Source: CAKZLS01 sp963701445 (GTDB lineage: Bacteria; Pseudomonadota; Alphaproteobacteria; Rhodospirillales; Defluviicoccaceae). From it: a stretch of 64,000 nt of DNA. Every line of letters starts with the position of its first letter. Position 1 is the stretch's first letter. The position numbers were made by a program, and so were the translations under genes. The notes beneath the pieces were generated by a model. That model did not search any database and had not been told where the DNA came from. It saw only the letters and a list, made by a program, of their open reading frames with translations. The DNA lies in contig CAVPAM010000006.1 in assembly GCA_963701445.1 (NCBI GenBank), positions 14,459 through 78,458 on the forward strand, in the 5' to 3' direction. Positions 57,983 through 64,000 of the stretch are shown one piece after another.

Positions 57983-58435
57983 GTTGAGCCCGGTCCGCGA
58001 AGCGGCGCAAAGCGCTCCGGTGGACGCGCCTCGAGCGGCGAGCTCCGGAGCGGCGTCAGCCGCGCAGGCGGGCCCGGTGACGCGGCGTGCCGGGTTGGTT
58101 TAGGAATTTATGAGGTTTACCGCCGGTTGGTTCCGGCGGCGGATGTCCGGAGGCGATCCGGGCATTCACGGTTCGGATCTTTGACAGTGTGAATAGGGTT
58201 TTTGGCATTCCGTCGATTGGCTGGTTTGGCCGGTTGTCGGGATGATCCTGGTCTTTGACGATGGTGTTTCATTGGTTTTGCGCCGTTGGATTCTATCCGG
58301 CGGGGCGCCAGTGAGCAATCGTCGTCGAAGGCATAATATATCGTGTTTTTTCGCGTGAGCCGATCTGTGTGAATTGGACCCGAGTGATCGGGTCCGGTTG
58401 TCTGGGTTTATCCCTGCGCATGGATTTGTTTGCGG
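57983..58435. other. tRNA-Ala to 23S spacer
   Basis: About 450 nt. Holds TCTTTGACAGTGTGAATAGG near 58178, typical of the processing/antitermination region before 23S. No gene recognised. Confidence 0.5.
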
Positions 58436-61189
<2,754 letters not shown>

Positions 61190-61302
61190 ATGCGTATGGA
61201 TAAACCCAAGACAAACTCAGACAAATAAACACACGCACATCGGACACACGCGAAAACACGATAAACCCCAACAATAAACCCGGGCCCAGCCTCTGCTGCG
61301 AC

Positions 61303-61420
61303 GACCTGGTGGCCATGGCGAGGGTGTCCCACCCGATCCCATCCCGAACTCGACCGTGAAACCCCTCAGCGCCGATGGTACTGCGTCTCAAGACGTGGGA
61401 GAGTAGGTCGCCGCCAGGTC
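61303..61420 (+). rRNA. rrf: 5S ribosomal RNA
   Basis: Opens CCTGGTGGCCATGGCGAGGG, contains CCCGATCCCATCCCGAACTC and closes GTCGCCGCCAGG. About 117 nt with pairing ends. Confidence 0.95.
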
Positions 61421-61521
61421 TTCCCAGCAGAGACAAATCCCCATTCCCCAGGACACGCCAAAAACCCCTCGCACAAACATCAAATAACCGTACCCCGGAT
61501 CCCAAACCTAATCACCCTCGA

Positions 61522-63209
<1,688 letters not shown>

Positions 63210-63213
<4 letters not shown>

Positions 63214-64000
63214 TCGGGTTTCTCCCGCCGTGACTCCCGCAGTGCGGCGAGCGCCTCGTGATATCGCCGCTGCGCCGTCAGCTGCTGGGCCTGATTATAG
63301 TAGCTCTCGGTGGTCTCGAGACCAGCGTGCCCGAGCAGACGGGCCGAGGCATGGACATGCTCCGGGGTGTCGGTCGCCATGGCGGTCGCCAGACAGTCGC
63401 GGAAGAGGTGTGGATTGATCGGTCGCCCGAGCAAACGCTTGGTCAGATCGCAGACGTTGTTGTAGACCGCCTGGGTGGAGATCGGTCCGCCACGGGTGGA
63501 GATCCAGAGTCGGGTTGAAACCTTGCCACGCGTTAGGCGCGGACGATGGGCTTCGAGATAGCGCTCAAAATAGGGCGTCAACTTCGGCGGCAGCGAAACC
63601 TCGAAGCGCCGGTGTTGCTTTGTCTCCTCGGCCCCGAACGACAGGCGCCAGGAACCATCGATGAAATCCATGTGCCGGTCGAGATCGAGGTCGGTCAGAT
63701 TTTGAAGGCGCAGCGGCACGACCGCCAGGACGGCGACGATCAGACCGTCTCGGTACCAACTGCCGCGGATGGTCTCATTGTCGCAGGGCAGATCATCCAA
63801 ATCATCGAGAAACCCCAGCGCCCGCTCGAGAATGCGACGTGGATGCACCACCCTGGCGGGCTTGTTGCGGGCCGGGATTTGAGTGCGGGAGAGCCGCCGC
63901 AACACCGCCGTGAGCAACCCGAGTTCACTCGCCGGATCCAGGACCCGAAGAGCCTCGCGCAGATTGCGGACGCGCGACGTGATGGTGGTCGACGCCCAGC
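63210..64000 (-). CDS. tyrosine recombinase (partial, runs off the window)
   Basis: At least 263 codons; the frame stays open to the window edge, so the N terminus is missing. Catalytic elements are visible: an Arg in VPLRLQNLTDLD, H-x-x-R in INPHLFRDCLATA, LLGHAGLETT and the nucleophile Tyr in ESYYNQAQ. It is coupled by a 4-base overlap to the serine recombinase, so the two are probably made together from one integrated element. Confidence 0.87.

Overview
The window is high-GC DNA from an alphaproteobacterium, probably of the Rhodospirillales type. The evidence is the flgB-flgC-fliE-fliQ-fliR-flhB-cckA order, the yfgM-bamB-der cluster, the serC-serA pair, and an rrn operon with tRNA-Ile and tRNA-Ala in the 16S-23S spacer. 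No taxonomic search was possible, so the placement is an inference.

Layout. 0-5.1 kb: flagellar basal-body and export genes plus a CckA-like hybrid kinase, all on the minus strand. 5.4-13.3 kb: two sugar-transfer membrane enzymes, a large PAS/GAF/GGDEF/EAL protein and the peptidoglycan glycosyltransferase mtgA. 13.3-18.2 kb: an accessory locus with a G14 tract, a four-repeat CRISPR array and, just upstream of the array on the same (minus) strand, a Cas13a effector of the Rhodobacter type (type VI-A). 18.2-20.9 kb: a secreted beta-helix protein with a dockerin domain, followed by a membrane-anchored cohesin-like protein. 20.9-29.8 kb: mgtE, a pyruvate-kinase-like gene, a PEP-CTERM-type surface protein, a PEP-mutase/isocitrate-lyase family enzyme, a DUF4410-like lipoprotein and a Cache-AlbA_2 membrane protein. 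29.9-37.6 kb: a TIR-domain protein, a PEBP-like protein, a cytochrome c, a cobalamin-pathway aminotransferase-like decarboxylase, marC, a redoxin, yfgM and bamB. 37.6-49 kb: der (damaged 3' end), the proVWX betaine/proline transporter, decayed small genes around a second copy of the der 3' end, and the serine genes serC, serA and a second, unrelated-type serA. 49.2-55.5 kb: a cyclase/TolB-like/TPR signalling protein, a decayed zone with a transposase remnant, and a tyrosine integrase beside a 45-nt tRNA-Lys 3' fragment (an attachment-site scar). 56.0-61.6 kb: the rrn operon (16S, tRNA-Ile, tRNA-Ala, 23S, 5S, tRNA-fMet). 61.5-64 kb: the end of another integrated element, where a large serine recombinase runs into tRNA-fMet and a tyrosine recombinase continues off the window.

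The main find is the Cas13a/CRISPR locus. Both catalytic HEPN R-x4-H motifs are present (R486-H491 and R1060-H1065). The reading frame breaks a few codons after the second one, and the C-terminal ~180 residues continue in another frame and stop inside the first CRISPR repeat. No cas1 or cas2 is nearby. The same kind of one-base break is seen in flgC, mgtE, der, the beta-helix gene and the cyclase gene. Base-level sequence error therefore has to be excluded before any of these is called a true pseudogene.

A second unusual pair is the dockerin-bearing beta-helix protein and the adjacent cohesin-like membrane protein, which could form a simple cell-surface anchoring system.
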